The notes: generated from the sequence alone by a model not told the origin. A stretch of 64,000 nucleotides of DNA from Pedococcus_A sp963730585 (GCA_963730585.1 CAVSSL010000005.1:1-64000); one strand, 5' to 3'. Positions 45,356 to 55,720 are shown, counted from the first letter of the stretch. Program-made: numbers and translations.

Positions 45356-46302
45356 GGCTCGCCTCCCGTCGCGTCGGCCATGAGGTCGTCGGGCGTCAGG
45401 TCCGTGCGCACCCCGAGGTATGCCGGCTGCCTCAGCCGTCCTTCCCGCGTCACTCCCAGCACGCGCGCCTCCACGACGACCTCCGGGCGCACCCAGGTCG
45501 CGCCGCGGGCGTCGAGGGCAGGCACGCTGTCGCAGAACGGGGGTGCTTCGGCGCGCAGGGGCGCGAGCAGGTCGGCGAGTCGGCGCTGCGCGGCTCCGGC
45601 GATGCCGCTGCCCATCTTCCCGGCGTAGCGCCAGCCCTGAGAGCTCGGGACGCCGAGGAGCACCGCGCCGAGTCGTCCCGCGTCGTTGGTCTGCTCCGGC
45701 CGCCAGCCACCGATGACGGCCGAGATGGTCCGGCGGTGGGGGATCTTCACCCATTCGGTCGAGCGGCGGCCCGCGAGGTAGGTGGAGGTGCGGCGCTTGC
45801 TGACGACACCCTCCAGCCCCTCGTCCCGCGTCGCCTGGAACAGCTCTTCACCGTCGTCGTAGACGGGTGGCACCTGCCAGTGGGGACCCTTGAGGTCGAG
45901 GCGTTCGAGCAGCTCGCGGCGGGCCGACAGCGGCTGGGAGGTCAGGTCCTGCCCGAACAGGCGCAGCAGGTCGAACACCATGAACGTCACCGGGTTCGCG
46001 GTGGCGAGGCGTTCGGCCCGGCGCCGGTCCTGCACGTGCATGCGCTCGGCGAGCGCCGCGAAGGAGGGCCGCCCGGCCTCGAGGGCCACGACCTCGCCGT
46101 CGAGGAGCACGTCCTCGTAGGTGTCCTTGAGCCCGTCGAGCTCCGGGAAGCTTGCCGTGGTGTCGATTCCGTTGCGGGAGGTGAGCACCAGCCGGCCGTC
46201 ATGGACGTCGGCGAGCACCCGCATGCCGTCCCACTTCACCTCGTGCAGCCACTGCGCGCCCGCGGGCACGGACGTGGTGGGCGAGGCCAGCATCGGGCGC
46301 AT
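45352..46302 (-). CDS. ATP-dependent DNA ligase (LigD ligase domain)
   Basis: The 316-residue ligase has the nucleotidyltransferase motif EVKWDGMR (Lys23 is adenylated), motif III-like VLLDGEVVAL, EGVVSKRR and WVKIPHRR, and an OB-fold C-terminal domain. It seals breaks in non-homologous end joining. It is divergent from ku, and both ligase and polymerase are split rather than fused as in mycobacterial LigD. No phosphoesterase domain is present here. Confidence 0.9.
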   Translation of the reverse strand: MRPMLASPTTSVPAGAQWLHEVKWDGMRVLADVHDGRLVLTSRNGIDTTASFPELDGLKDTYEDVLLDGEVVALEAGRPSFAALAERMHVQDRRRAERLATANPVTFMVFDLLRLFGQDLTSQPLSARRELLERLDLKGPHWQVPPVYDDGEELFQATRDEGLEGVVSKRRTSTYLAGRRSTEWVKIPHRRTISAVIGGWRPEQTNDAGRLGAVLLGVPSSQGWRYAGKMGSGIAGAAQRRLADLLAPLRAEAPPFCDSVPALDARGATWVRPEVVVEARVLGVTREGRLRQPAYLGVRTDLTPDDLMADATGGEP

Positions 46303-46444
46303 GCGCCCATCCTGTCGCGCCGGCGTGGCCGCTGCGCTGTTTATCTGTGGTCGACGCCCAGCGGCGACCGTAGGCTCTAGGCGAGCTCACGGCATACAGG
46401 GGCACGCGGCTCACACGGGCACACGTCTGACGAGAGGACAGGTC

Positions 46445-47416
46445 ATGCGCGCGATCTGGAAGGGAGCGGTCTCCTTCGGGCTCGTCAACGTGCCGGTGCG
46501 GCTCTACTCCGCCACCGAGAACCACGACGTCTCCTTCCGCCAGGTGCACCGCGAGGACGGTGGCCGGATCCGGTACCAGCGGATCTGCAGCATCGACGGC
46601 GAACCGGTCTCCTACGACGACATCGCCAAGGGCTACGAGACCGAGGACGGCGACATGGTCGTGCTCACCGATGAGGACTTCAAGGACCTGCCGGCGGCCA
46701 GCTCGAAGGAGATCGCCGTCCAGAAGTTCGTTCCGGCCGACCAGATCGACCCCATGCTCCTCGACCGCTCCTACTACCTCGAGCCCGACAAGGCCGCCAC
46801 GAAGCCGTACATCCTGCTGCGCGACGCCCTCGAGCACGCCGACCGCATGGCGGTCGTCACCGTGTCGATCCGCACCCGGATGACCATGGCCGTGCTCCGG
46901 GTCAAGGGCGGCGTCATCGTCATGCAGACCATGCTGTGGCCCGACGAGGTCCGTGCCGCCGACTTCGCCACGCTCGACGAGGATGCGCGCGCCACGGCCA
47001 AGGAGCTCGAGATGGCCAACATGCTCATCGAGTCCCTCGCCGGTGACTACGACCCCGACGAGTACGAGGACGACTACGCGATCGCCCTCGAGGCACTGGT
47101 GAAGGCCAAGCTCGAGGGCGGCGAGGTGCGCCAGGCCCCCGAGCGCAAGGAGGAGACGGGCGAGGTCGTCGACCTGCTCGCGGCCCTCGCCAAGAGCGTG
47201 GAGAAGGCCAAGGCCGCGCGCGGTGAGGCGCCCTCTGCAGCCGAGAGCGAGAAGCCGGCGACGAAGGCGCCGGCGAAGAAGACCGCCACCTCTTCGGCTC
47301 CGACGAAGAAGACGGCCAAGAAGGCCCCGGCCAAGAAGGCCGCCGCGAAGAAGACCACCTCGAAGTCGGCGACGTCGAAGACCGCTGCCAAGAAGACGGC
47401 GAAGAAGGCCAGCTGA
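46445..47416 (+). CDS. ku: Ku protein, NHEJ end-binding
   Basis: The 323-residue protein contains the bacterial Ku core (residues 1 to about 255; MRAIWKGAVSFGLVNVPVRL and YYLEPDKAATKPYILLRDAL). A Lys/Ala-rich C-terminal tail (about 265-323) has many AKK repeats, like histone H1. Ku homodimers thread onto DNA ends and recruit LigD. Basic tails of this kind help DNA binding and sliding. An AGAGGA site precedes the ATG. Confidence 0.95.
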   Translation: MRAIWKGAVSFGLVNVPVRLYSATENHDVSFRQVHREDGGRIRYQRICSIDGEPVSYDDIAKGYETEDGDMVVLTDEDFKDLPAASSKEIAVQKFVPADQIDPMLLDRSYYLEPDKAATKPYILLRDALEHADRMAVVTVSIRTRMTMAVLRVKGGVIVMQTMLWPDEVRAADFATLDEDARATAKELEMANMLIESLAGDYDPDEYEDDYAIALEALVKAKLEGGEVRQAPERKEETGEVVDLLAALAKSVEKAKAARGEAPSAAESEKPATKAPAKKTATSSAPTKKTAKKAPAKKAAAKKTTSKSATSKTAAKKTAKKAS

Positions 47417-47827
47417 GTGGCACACCTCCCGACCGACGACGACCTCGCCGTCGTGCAGGACTGCGAACGCGCCCTGATGACCGGGGCCGTGCGCGGCGAC
47501 CGCATGAGCGCGGGTCTGCTCATCCACGAGGACTTCCGTGAGATCGGATCCTCCGGGCGCGTCTGGGACCGCCAGAGCATCCTCACCATGATGGAGCAGG
47601 AGGCCGCGGCCGCGCCTTTCCGCGTCGATGCCACCGACATGGAAGCCGTGGGCCTCGCGCCCGACGTCGTGCTCGTGACCTACGAGACCCGGAGCGAGGC
47701 GGGCCACGCGCGCCGGTCGTCGGTGTGGTTGCGCGAGCGGGGCCGCTGGCAGCTGCGCCACCACCAGGGCACCCGCGTGCCGGCCGAGGCCGCCGGCGCC
47801 AGTCCGGCAGGGGACGGCGATGCCTGA
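47417..47827 (+). CDS. NTF2-like (DUF4440) protein
   Basis: The 136-residue protein has the small cone-shaped NTF2-like fold pattern: an N-terminal helix, IHEDFREIGSSGRVWDRQSI, then strands VVLVTYETRSEA and SVWLRERGRWQLRHHQGT. Such proteins bind small molecules or are enzymes; no function can be given. The GTG directly follows the ku stop and the end overlaps the glycosylase gene by eight bases, so all three are one operon. Confidence 0.8.
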   Translation: MAHLPTDDDLAVVQDCERALMTGAVRGDRMSAGLLIHEDFREIGSSGRVWDRQSILTMMEQEAAAAPFRVDATDMEAVGLAPDVVLVTYETRSEAGHARRSSVWLRERGRWQLRHHQGTRVPAEAAGASPAGDGDA

Positions 47828-48647
47828 GGGGCACACGCTCCACGGCCTCGCCCGTGACCTGAACACCGCGTTCGCCGGCACCAACCCCCACGTGTCCAGC
47901 CCGCAGGGGAAGTTCGCCGAGGGGGCGGCGCTGCTCGACGGCCGCAAGGTGCTCGAGGCCTCTGCCTGGGGCAAGCACCTCTTCGTGGAGTTCGAGGCCG
48001 ACGCGTGGCTGCACGTGCACCTGGGGCTGATCGGGAAGTTCTCGATCCTCCCGCGGCCCTCGGATGCGTCGCCGCCGGTGCAGGGCCAGGTGCGCCTGCG
48101 GCTGCTCACCGACGAGCACGTCGGCGACCTGCGAGGCCCCAACCTCTGCGCCGTCGTCACCCCCGAGCACGTCGAGGGTGTGACCGCGCGGCTGGGCCCC
48201 GACCCGCTGCGGCCCGACCCCGACTCCGAGACGGCGTGGACGCGGGTGAGCCGCAGCAGCAGGTCGATCGCCGAGCTGCTCATGGACCAGTCGGTCGTCG
48301 CGGGAATCGGCAACGTCTACCGCTGCGAGCTGCTCTTCCGGCACCGGGTCGACCCGTTCCGCCCGGGCCGCGAGGTCCGTCGCGCCACGTGGGACGCGAT
48401 GTGGCAGGACATCTGCGACCTCATGCCGCTCGGCCTGGCCGCAGGTCAGATCGTCACCATGCCCGACCAGGTCGAGGAGGCCCGCGCCGCGCTGGCGGCA
48501 GGTGAACCCGTCGTCCCGGGGGAGCGCCGCTACCTCGTCTACCGGCGGGCGCAGGAGCCGTGCCGGGTCTGCGGGTCGAAGGTGCGCACGCAGGTCGTCG
48601 CCGGGCGAAACCTCTTCTGGTGCGGCCGCTGCCAGCGCCGCAGGTGA
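47820..48647 (+). CDS. Fpg/Nei-family DNA glycosylase
   Basis: The 275-residue protein begins MPEGHT: after Met removal Pro is the catalytic nucleophile and Glu the general acid. The helix-two-turn-helix DNA-binding region (IAELLMDQSVVAGIGNVYRCE) is present. So is a C-terminal zinc finger (CRVCGSKVRTQ to CGRCQRRR). It removes oxidised bases and cleaves abasic sites. PEGHT and overall pattern suggest the Nei2/endonuclease VIII branch rather than MutM. Its location in the ku operon links end-joining with base repair. Confidence 0.9.
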   Translation: MPEGHTLHGLARDLNTAFAGTNPHVSSPQGKFAEGAALLDGRKVLEASAWGKHLFVEFEADAWLHVHLGLIGKFSILPRPSDASPPVQGQVRLRLLTDEHVGDLRGPNLCAVVTPEHVEGVTARLGPDPLRPDPDSETAWTRVSRSSRSIAELLMDQSVVAGIGNVYRCELLFRHRVDPFRPGREVRRATWDAMWQDICDLMPLGLAAGQIVTMPDQVEEARAALAAGEPVVPGERRYLVYRRAQEPCRVCGSKVRTQVVAGRNLFWCGRCQRRR

Positions 48648-48656
48648 CACAGCGGC

Positions 48657-49712
48657 CTACGGGAAGACGCGCCACCGCGCCGAGAGGCCGACGGCGCCGA
48701 GGGTGGCGAGCAGGGCTGCTGCCGCGAGGGCTGCGCTGAGCTCCACCTGCCGCAGCTCGCTCTGCACGGGCCGTGGCAGGTCGTCGAGCACGCCCTGGAG
48801 CTGGTCGGCGCTGCTGGCCCGGAAGTAGGCGCCTCCGGTGGTGCGGGCGACCTCCCTGAGCGCGGGCTCGTCGATGACGAGGAAGTTGCGTCCGTCGCGG
48901 CCCCGGGTGCCCGGACCACCCCACCGGGGCAGCCCCTGCTCGGTGCCACCGAGCTGCTGCCGGGTGCAGACCAGGCTGACGGGCTGGGTGGTCCCGAAGC
49001 CGATGGGGTAGATCCGCACGCCGCGTGCCGCGGCCGCCTTCGCCGCCGTCTCCGGCATGACGCCCCGGGTGTTGGCGCCGTCGGTCAGCAGGACGACGAT
49101 CTCGGGTACGGGCGCAGGAGTCGGGGCGGCGGGGCCCATCAGGTCGTCGGTGGAGGCCGGGCTGACGTCGGGGTTGATCTCGGCGATCGCGTCGATGGAC
49201 TTCAGGATGGCCGCGCCGATCACCGTGCCCCGCCCGGTCGTCAGCGTGTCGATGGCGTCGAGCACCGGCTCACGGTCGGTGGTGGGCGCCACCGCGACCT
49301 GGGCGAAGCCGGAGAAGAGCACCAGCCCGATGCGGGTGTCGTCGTCCTGCTTCGAGACGAACCGTCGGACCGCCTCCTGGGCGGCGGTGAGCCGGTTGGG
49401 GTCGACGTCGGTCGCACACATGGAGCCGGAGACGTCGACGGCCATGATGACGGCGCCGCCGCGCACCGGGACCCGCGCCTCCACCTGCGGCCGTGCGGCG
49501 GCCAGTCCGAGGAAAGCCAGCGCGAGCAGCAGCAGGGCAGCCGGCGCGTGCCGCCTCCACCGCCGGGACGGTGGCGCCGCCGCGCGCACCAGCGCCACGC
49601 TGGGGTGGTGCACCGCCTCGCGGCGGCGCCGGCGCAGCTGCCAGAGGTATGCCGCCGCCAGGACCGGGACGGCCAGGAGGAGGGGGAGGGCCCACGGCCA
49701 GGCGAACGACAT
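48657..49712 (-). CDS. VWA-domain membrane protein (BatA/B-like), distal
   Basis: The 351-residue protein has N-terminal membrane helices (about 8-26, 57-72), a von Willebrand A domain with MIDAS motif DVSGS (93-97) and LLTDGANTRG. A membrane helix lies near the C-terminus (SAALAAAALLATLGAVGL). It is the last gene of the MoxR-DUF58-VWA-VWA operon. In such systems MoxR ATPases and VWA proteins act together as chaperones or in envelope assembly; the client is unknown here. Confidence 0.88.
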   Translation of the reverse strand: MSFAWPWALPLLLAVPVLAAAYLWQLRRRRREAVHHPSVALVRAAAPPSRRWRRHAPAALLLLALAFLGLAAARPQVEARVPVRGGAVIMAVDVSGSMCATDVDPNRLTAAQEAVRRFVSKQDDDTRIGLVLFSGFAQVAVAPTTDREPVLDAIDTLTTGRGTVIGAAILKSIDAIAEINPDVSPASTDDLMGPAAPTPAPVPEIVVLLTDGANTRGVMPETAAKAAAARGVRIYPIGFGTTQPVSLVCTRQQLGGTEQGLPRWGGPGTRGRDGRNFLVIDEPALREVARTTGGAYFRASSADQLQGVLDDLPRPVQSELRQVELSAALAAAALLATLGAVGLSARWRVFP

Positions 49713-49714
49713 CG

Positions 49715-50710
49715 CTAGACCACCCGTCCGGAGCGCCCGACCGACAGCAGGGCCGCCACCAGGAGCAGCAGGGCGGCCGCTGCGGCGAACAGGGCGGTGA
49801 CCTCGATGTGCGCCTGCTGGAAGGTCCAGCCCGGCCGGATGGAGGAGTACACCTCGCGCAGGGCCTGCTCGTCGCGGGCCGGGAAGTACGTGCCGTCCGT
49901 CGTGTCGGCGACGGCGCGGAGCAGCTCCTCGTCGAGGGCCGTCGCCACCTGGAAGCCGTCGACCTGGAGCACCGTGCCCTGGGGGCTGCCGATGCCGACG
50001 GTGTGGACGCGGACTCCCGCGACCGAGGCCAGCTCGGCCAGCGGGAGGGGGTCGCGGCCGGAGGTGTCCTCGCCGTCGGTGAGCAGCACCACCGCCGCGG
50101 AGCCGTAGTAGCCGATGTCCGCGTCGTCGAGCTGGCCCTGCGTGGGGTCCTCGCCCGCGAGGACCGGCCGTCCTGCGATCGCCGAGAGCGAGGTCAGGAT
50201 GCCGCGGCCCACCGACGTGCCACCCTGCGGAGCCAGCCGGTTCACGGCGGCCACGACCAGGCCTCGGCTGGTGGTCGGCCGCTGGGTGACCAGGCCGCTG
50301 TCGCCGAAGGCCACCACGCCGATCCGGATCGTCGACGGCTGGCTCTCGACGAAGCGACGGGCAGCCGCCTTCGCCGCCTCCATGCGCGAGGGGCGCAGGT
50401 CGGTGGCGGCCATGCTGCTCGAGATGTCGAAGGCGAGGATCACCGTCCCCTCCCGGCGGGGCTCGGCGACGGTGGCCTGCGGCCGGGCCAGGGAGAACAG
50501 CAGCAGCGCCAGGGCGGTGAGCAGCAGGGCCGGCGCGACGCGCCTCGACCAGACGCGCGGGCGCTGCGCCGGCGCACCGACGACGAGGCCGAGGGCTGCC
50601 AGCTCCGCCCGACGCCGGGCCTGCCTGCCGGACAGCCGCCGGTAGCCCAGCACCAGCAGGACCACCCCCGCAAGAGCCGGCAGCAGCATCCACGGCCAGG
50701 CGAAGGTCAT
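49715..50710 (-). CDS. VWA-domain membrane protein (BatA/B-like), proximal
   Basis: This 331-residue protein is a paralogue of the downstream gene. It starts with the same MxFAWPWxL, two N-terminal helices, MIDAS motif DISSS (95-99), VVLLTDGEDTSG, and a final membrane helix (LFAAAAALLLLVAALLSV). The pair probably arose by tandem duplication. Its ATG overlaps the DUF58 stop. Confidence 0.88.
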   Translation of the reverse strand: MTFAWPWMLLPALAGVVLLVLGYRRLSGRQARRRAELAALGLVVGAPAQRPRVWSRRVAPALLLTALALLLFSLARPQATVAEPRREGTVILAFDISSSMAATDLRPSRMEAAKAAARRFVESQPSTIRIGVVAFGDSGLVTQRPTTSRGLVVAAVNRLAPQGGTSVGRGILTSLSAIAGRPVLAGEDPTQGQLDDADIGYYGSAAVVLLTDGEDTSGRDPLPLAELASVAGVRVHTVGIGSPQGTVLQVDGFQVATALDEELLRAVADTTDGTYFPARDEQALREVYSSIRPGWTFQQAHIEVTALFAAAAALLLLVAALLSVGRSGRVV

Positions 50711-51578
50711 CGGTGGACCCTGCGCCGCAGCTGCGAGATCCGGACCAGGGCGCGGACGAGGTCCTCGTCGGTGGCGACGGTGTGCAGCTCGGTGCCCGCC
50801 GAGCGCACCGAGGCGGTCAGGACCGCCTGCCGCTCCCGTGCCACCTCGCGCAACCGGCGCTGGAACCCCGGGTCGTCGGTGTCGACGAAGATCTGCTCGC
50901 CGGTCTCGGCGTCCTCGACGTAGACCATGCCGACGGAGGGCAGGTCCGACTCACGGGGGTCGACCACCTGCACCGCGACGACGTCGTGCCGCCGCGTCAG
51001 CAGGGCGAGCGAGGTGGCCCAGCCGGGGGTGCTGATGAAGTCGGACAGCACGACCACGAGCGAGCGGCGCCGCGCCAGGCCGGCGGCGGCGCGCAGCAGG
51101 ACGGAGAGGTCGGTCGTCCCGTGCGCAGGCCGGGGCGGCTGCAGCAGGTGGTGGGCGATCCGCAGCACCTGCCGGCGGCCATGGCCCGGTGGGACGGTCC
51201 GCTCCACCTCGTTGTCGAACAGGATGGCCCCGACCTGGTTGCCTCCGCGGGCGAGCACCTGAGCGATGGTGAGCGCGACCTCGACCAGCACGCGGTCCTT
51301 CTGGCGGTCCACCGGGCCGAACGCCATCGAGGCGGACCGGTCGAGCAGCAGCCACGCGGTGGCCTCCCGGTCCTCGGTGTACTGCCGCACGAAGGGGCTG
51401 TCCATGCGCGCCGTCACGTTCCAGTCGATGTGGCGCAGGTCGTCGCCGGGCTCGTACTCCCGCAGGTCGTGGAAGTCGACGCCCTCGCCGCGGAACAGCG
51501 TGCGGTAGTCGCCCTGGAGCCGGCCGTCCAGCCTCCGGACGACCCGCCACTCGAGGCGGTGCAGGACCCGCTCGGCGG

Positions 51579-51600
<22 letters not shown>
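50707..51600 (-). CDS. DUF58 protein
   Basis: This 297-residue protein carries the DUF58 signature (LREYEPGDDLRHIDWNVTAR, residues about 46-65) and a VWA-like region beginning WLLLDRSASMAFG. DUF58 proteins are constant partners of MoxR ATPases. It overlaps the MoxR gene by 22 bases and the VWA gene by four bases. Confidence 0.9.
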
Positions 51601-52637
<1,037 letters not shown>

Positions 52638-52669
52638 GGCTCTTCCTGCGAAGCGTGTGGGGGCGGCGA

Positions 52670-53545
52670 CTACACGGGTGGCGCGTTGACGGCGCCCCCG
52701 GCCGCTCGGATCGGCACGGCGAACCCGATGCCGACGAAGAAGGACTGGTCGGCCGGGTTGGCCAGTCCGGTGACGATGCCGATGACCTGGCCCGCCTCGT
52801 TCAGCAGCGGGCCACCGGAGTTGCCGGGGTTGACCGCCGCGTCGAACTGGATGAGCCCGTCGAGCTCGCCGCCGTCATCGAGGCGCACCGAGCGGTCGAG
52901 CCCCGAGACCACGCCCGACGTGACGGTGCGGGTCAGGCCGAAGGGGTGGCCCACCGCGATGACCGGCTGCCCGACCTGGGCGCCGGCCCCGAGCACCGCC
53001 GGCACCACGACCTCGGGCAGCCGGTCGACGCGCAGGACCGCGATGTCGTCCGCGTCGCGGCGAGTGGCGACCTGTGCCCGCGCCCGCGTGCCGTCCGCGA
53101 AGCGCACCTCCAGGGAGGCGGCTCCCTCGACCACGTGCAGCGCCGTGAGGATCGCGCCGGAGGCGTTGACGACCACCCCGGCCCCCGTGCCGACCGACCC
53201 GTCTCCCGACCCGTCGCGGGTCACCACCTGCACCAGCGACGGCAGCACGGCCTGGTAGACGACAGAGGCCGCCGGCGGCGCCTTCTGCTGCTCCTCCAGC
53301 GCCTTGCCGACGCGCTCGTCGACTGCGCGGTCGACGTCGCGCTGCGTCAGGGCCGGAGTCCCGGGACCCAGCTGGAGCGCGAGGAGGGTGGCGGCCAGCG
53401 CCACGACGACGGCCACCACGAGCGGCCACCGCCACGAGTGACCCCGCGGTGTGCCGGGTCTCCGCCACCGCCTCGCGCGCGGGAGCTCCGCCGGGTTCAC
53501 CGCGCCGGTGACCCCCGCGGCCGTCGGCGGTGAGATCCCGGCCAC
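52670..53545 (-). CDS. membrane-anchored trypsin-like (S1C) serine protease
   Basis: The 291-residue protein has a cytoplasmic Arg-rich head (1-40), one membrane helix (about 41-58), a coiled linker and an extracytoplasmic HtrA-like protease domain. The catalytic triad is His137 (ALHVVEG), Asp167 (DDIAVL) and Ser243 (GNSGGP). There is no PDZ domain. I chose the GTG at 53545 because TAGAGT lies seven bases upstream; an upstream ATG at 53635 would cross the divergent paaK start. It is upstream of the MoxR operon on the same strand. Confidence 0.85.
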   Translation of the reverse strand: MAGISPPTAAGVTGAVNPAELPRARRWRRPGTPRGHSWRWPLVVAVVVALAATLLALQLGPGTPALTQRDVDRAVDERVGKALEEQQKAPPAASVVYQAVLPSLVQVVTRDGSGDGSVGTGAGVVVNASGAILTALHVVEGAASLEVRFADGTRARAQVATRRDADDIAVLRVDRLPEVVVPAVLGAGAQVGQPVIAVGHPFGLTRTVTSGVVSGLDRSVRLDDGGELDGLIQFDAAVNPGNSGGPLLNEAGQVIGIVTGLANPADQSFFVGIGFAVPIRAAGGAVNAPPV

Positions 53546-53552
53546 CTTTCGG

Positions 53553-53558
53553 ACTCTA
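53553..53558 (-). promoter_or_regulatory. -10 hexamer of the S1C protease gene
   Basis: The minus strand reads TAGAGT, seven bases before the GTG at 53545. Confidence 0.5.
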
Positions 53559-53608
53559 CGACCGACCAGGGCCCCTGCCCATGGCCTAGTGGAGCCGTTC
53601 CGTGGGGA

Positions 53609-53614
53609 TAGGTT
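53609..53614 (+). promoter_or_regulatory. -10 hexamer of paaK
   Basis: TAGGTT lies seven bases before the ATG at 53622. Together with the divergent element it fills the 76-base gap. Confidence 0.5.
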
Positions 53615-53621
53615 CGGCTGC

Positions 53622-54959
53622 ATGGACAACTCCATCGACAGCGGCGTCGACCCCTCCCGGCCCGCTTCGCTCCTCCGCCCGCCCTCGGTGCCGGCGGACC
53701 TCGAGTCGCTGCGCGCCCTCCAGCTCGAGCGGCTGCGGTGGAGCCTGCGGCACGCCTACGAGAACGTGCCGCACTACCGGCAGGCGTTCGACGAAGCGCG
53801 CGTCCACCCCGACGACCTGGCGGAGCTCGGTGACCTGAGCCGGTTCCCCTTCACGACCAAGGCCGACCTGCGCGACCACTACCCGTTCGGGATGTTCGCC
53901 GTGCCGCGGGAGCAGGTGTCCCGCATCCACGCCTCGAGCGGCACGACCGGTCGCCCCACGGTGGTGGGCTACACCCGGCAGGACATCGACACCTGGGCCG
54001 AGGTGATGGCCCGCTCGATCGAGGCTGCCGGGGGACGTCCCGGCGACATGGTGCACGTCGCCTACGGCTACGGCCTGTTCACCGGAGGCATCGGCGCCCA
54101 CTACGGCGCCGAGCGGCTCGGCTGCACCGTGGTGCCCGTCTCCGGCGGGATGACCGAGCGCCAGGTGCAGCTCATCCGCGACTTCGAGCCGCGCATCATC
54201 ATGGTCACCCCGTCGTACTTCCTCGCCATCCTCGACGAGATGGAGGCGCAGGGGATGGACCCCAAGAACTGCTCGCTCGAGGTCGGCATCTTCGGTGCCG
54301 AGCCGTGGACCGAGCAGATGCGCGAGGAGGTGCAGCGCCGCACCCACCTCAAGGCCGTCGACATCTACGGGCTCTCGGAGGTGATGGGCCCGGGCGTCAG
54401 CCAGGAGTCGGGGGACACCCAGGACGGCCTGCACATCTGGGAGGACCACTTCTACCCCGAGGTCGTCGACCCGATCACCGGCGAGGTGCTGCCGGACGGG
54501 CAGGAGGGCGAGCTGGTCTTCACGTCCCTCACGAAGCAGGCCATGCCGGTGGTGCGCTACCGCACCCGCGACCTGACCACGCTCCTGCCGGGCACGGCAT
54601 ACCCGCAGTTCCGGCGGATGGCCAAGATCACCGGCCGCAGCGACGACATGATGATCGTGCGCGGCGTCAACGTCTTCCCCTCGCAGATCGAGGAGCACAT
54701 CCTCGCCATCGACGGCCTCGCCCCGCACTACCTCTGCGTGCTCACCCGGCCCGGTCGCCTGGACGAGCTGACCGTGCGGGTCGAGGCCACGCAGGAGGGG
54801 GTCGACGAGGCGCGCCGGGCCGCACTGGCCCGCGAGCTGCAGTCGCGGGTGAAGCACCGCGTCGGCGTCACCATCGGCGTCGACGTCGTGGAGCCGCACG
54901 CGCTGGAGCGATCGCTGGGCAAGGCCAGGCGCATCGACGACCAGCGCCACCTGCGCTGA
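53622..54959 (+). CDS. paaK: phenylacetate-CoA ligase
   Basis: The 445-residue adenylate-forming enzyme activates phenylacetate (or a related aryl acid) to its CoA thioester. The ATP-binding loop HASSGTTGRPTVVGYT is present, with VAYGYGLFTGGIGAHYGAER, IYGLSEVMGPGV, and the C-terminal GRSDDMMIVRGVNVFPSQIEE and GKARRI lysine region. The length fits PaaK. No paa ring-oxidation genes are adjacent, so it may serve another aryl acid. Confidence 0.9.
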   Translation: MDNSIDSGVDPSRPASLLRPPSVPADLESLRALQLERLRWSLRHAYENVPHYRQAFDEARVHPDDLAELGDLSRFPFTTKADLRDHYPFGMFAVPREQVSRIHASSGTTGRPTVVGYTRQDIDTWAEVMARSIEAAGGRPGDMVHVAYGYGLFTGGIGAHYGAERLGCTVVPVSGGMTERQVQLIRDFEPRIIMVTPSYFLAILDEMEAQGMDPKNCSLEVGIFGAEPWTEQMREEVQRRTHLKAVDIYGLSEVMGPGVSQESGDTQDGLHIWEDHFYPEVVDPITGEVLPDGQEGELVFTSLTKQAMPVVRYRTRDLTTLLPGTAYPQFRRMAKITGRSDDMMIVRGVNVFPSQIEEHILAIDGLAPHYLCVLTRPGRLDELTVRVEATQEGVDEARRAALARELQSRVKHRVGVTIGVDVVEPHALERSLGKARRIDDQRHLR

Positions 54960-55027
54960 CGAGGTCGCTTCTCCCGACCTCGTATGCCGCGTTCGCCCAC
55001 AGCGGATTGCTCCTGTCGCCTGGCGTT

Positions 55028-55041
55028 GTAATCATGATTAC
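55028..55041. promoter_or_regulatory. perfect 14-base palindrome abutting a start codon
   Basis: GTAATCATGATTAC is a perfect palindrome that ends one base before the GTG at 55042. It includes TAATCA seven bases from the start, a likely -10, with TTGCTC about 16 bases further upstream. A bound protein would cover the promoter. Its AT content is striking against the local background. Confidence 0.75.
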
Positions 55042-55557
55042 GTGACTACACGAACAACAACCGCGGAGGCGTGGCTGGCCGGCCGCCTCCCGGAGGACTG
55101 GTTCACCGGCCCGGTCGAGGTCCGCCGCGACCGCGACGAGATCGTCATCATCGGCACCCTGCGCGAGCCGCAGCTGCCCGAGGACGCGGACGAGGCCGAC
55201 CGCGAGGTCGCCGCCCGCGCCCGCATCAAGTCCTTCCGCGAGGAGACCCGCGAGCGGCGCATCGAGATCGCCCGCGAGCTCGAGCACCTCAGCGGCAGGA
55301 AGGTCTCCTGGGGTGTGCAGGTCGGCGACCGCGAGGCGCTCTTCACCCACCTCGCCGCGCCCGTCATGACGCGGCTGCGCCAGCCCGAGCGCCGGGTGCT
55401 CGACACCCTCGTCGACGCCGGCGTCGCCCGGTCGAGGGCAGAGGCGCTCGCCTGGTGCGTCCGCCTGGTCGGCGAGAAGTCCGACAGCTGGCTCGCCGAG
55501 CTGCGCACCGCGATGGAGCGCGTCGAGGAGGTCCGGAAGAAGGGGCCGGACAGCTGA
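55042..55557 (+). CDS. conserved hypothetical, possible ribbon-helix-helix regulator
   Basis: The 171-residue protein is highly charged. A segment near residues 117-140 (RVLDTLVDAGVARSRAEALA) has the look of a ribbon-helix-helix or arc-type motif, with Arg-Ser-Arg before the second helix. The N-terminal part (AEAWLAGRLPEDWFTGPVEV, with a beta strand DEIVIIGTL) is unassigned. There is no signal peptide. The perfect palindrome touching its start codon suggests autoregulation. It precedes clpC, so a link to Clp-protease control is possible but only inferred. Confidence 0.7.
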   Translation: MTTRTTTAEAWLAGRLPEDWFTGPVEVRRDRDEIVIIGTLREPQLPEDADEADREVAARARIKSFREETRERRIEIARELEHLSGRKVSWGVQVGDREALFTHLAAPVMTRLRQPERRVLDTLVDAGVARSRAEALAWCVRLVGEKSDSWLAELRTAMERVEEVRKKGPDS

Positions 55558-55720
55558 TGTCCGCCCACGGCGAACAGGCGGGGCGCCGGGCCCCCAGGGG
55601 GAACACCCCGGCACACCGCCGCGTTTGCCCCCGTGTATGTAGCCGTGCGAGGCGATGCCGAACGGTCCCGATCCCGCATCGGTCCCCTTCCACCCGTTAC
55701 CGGGGGTCGGCCCACACGGA

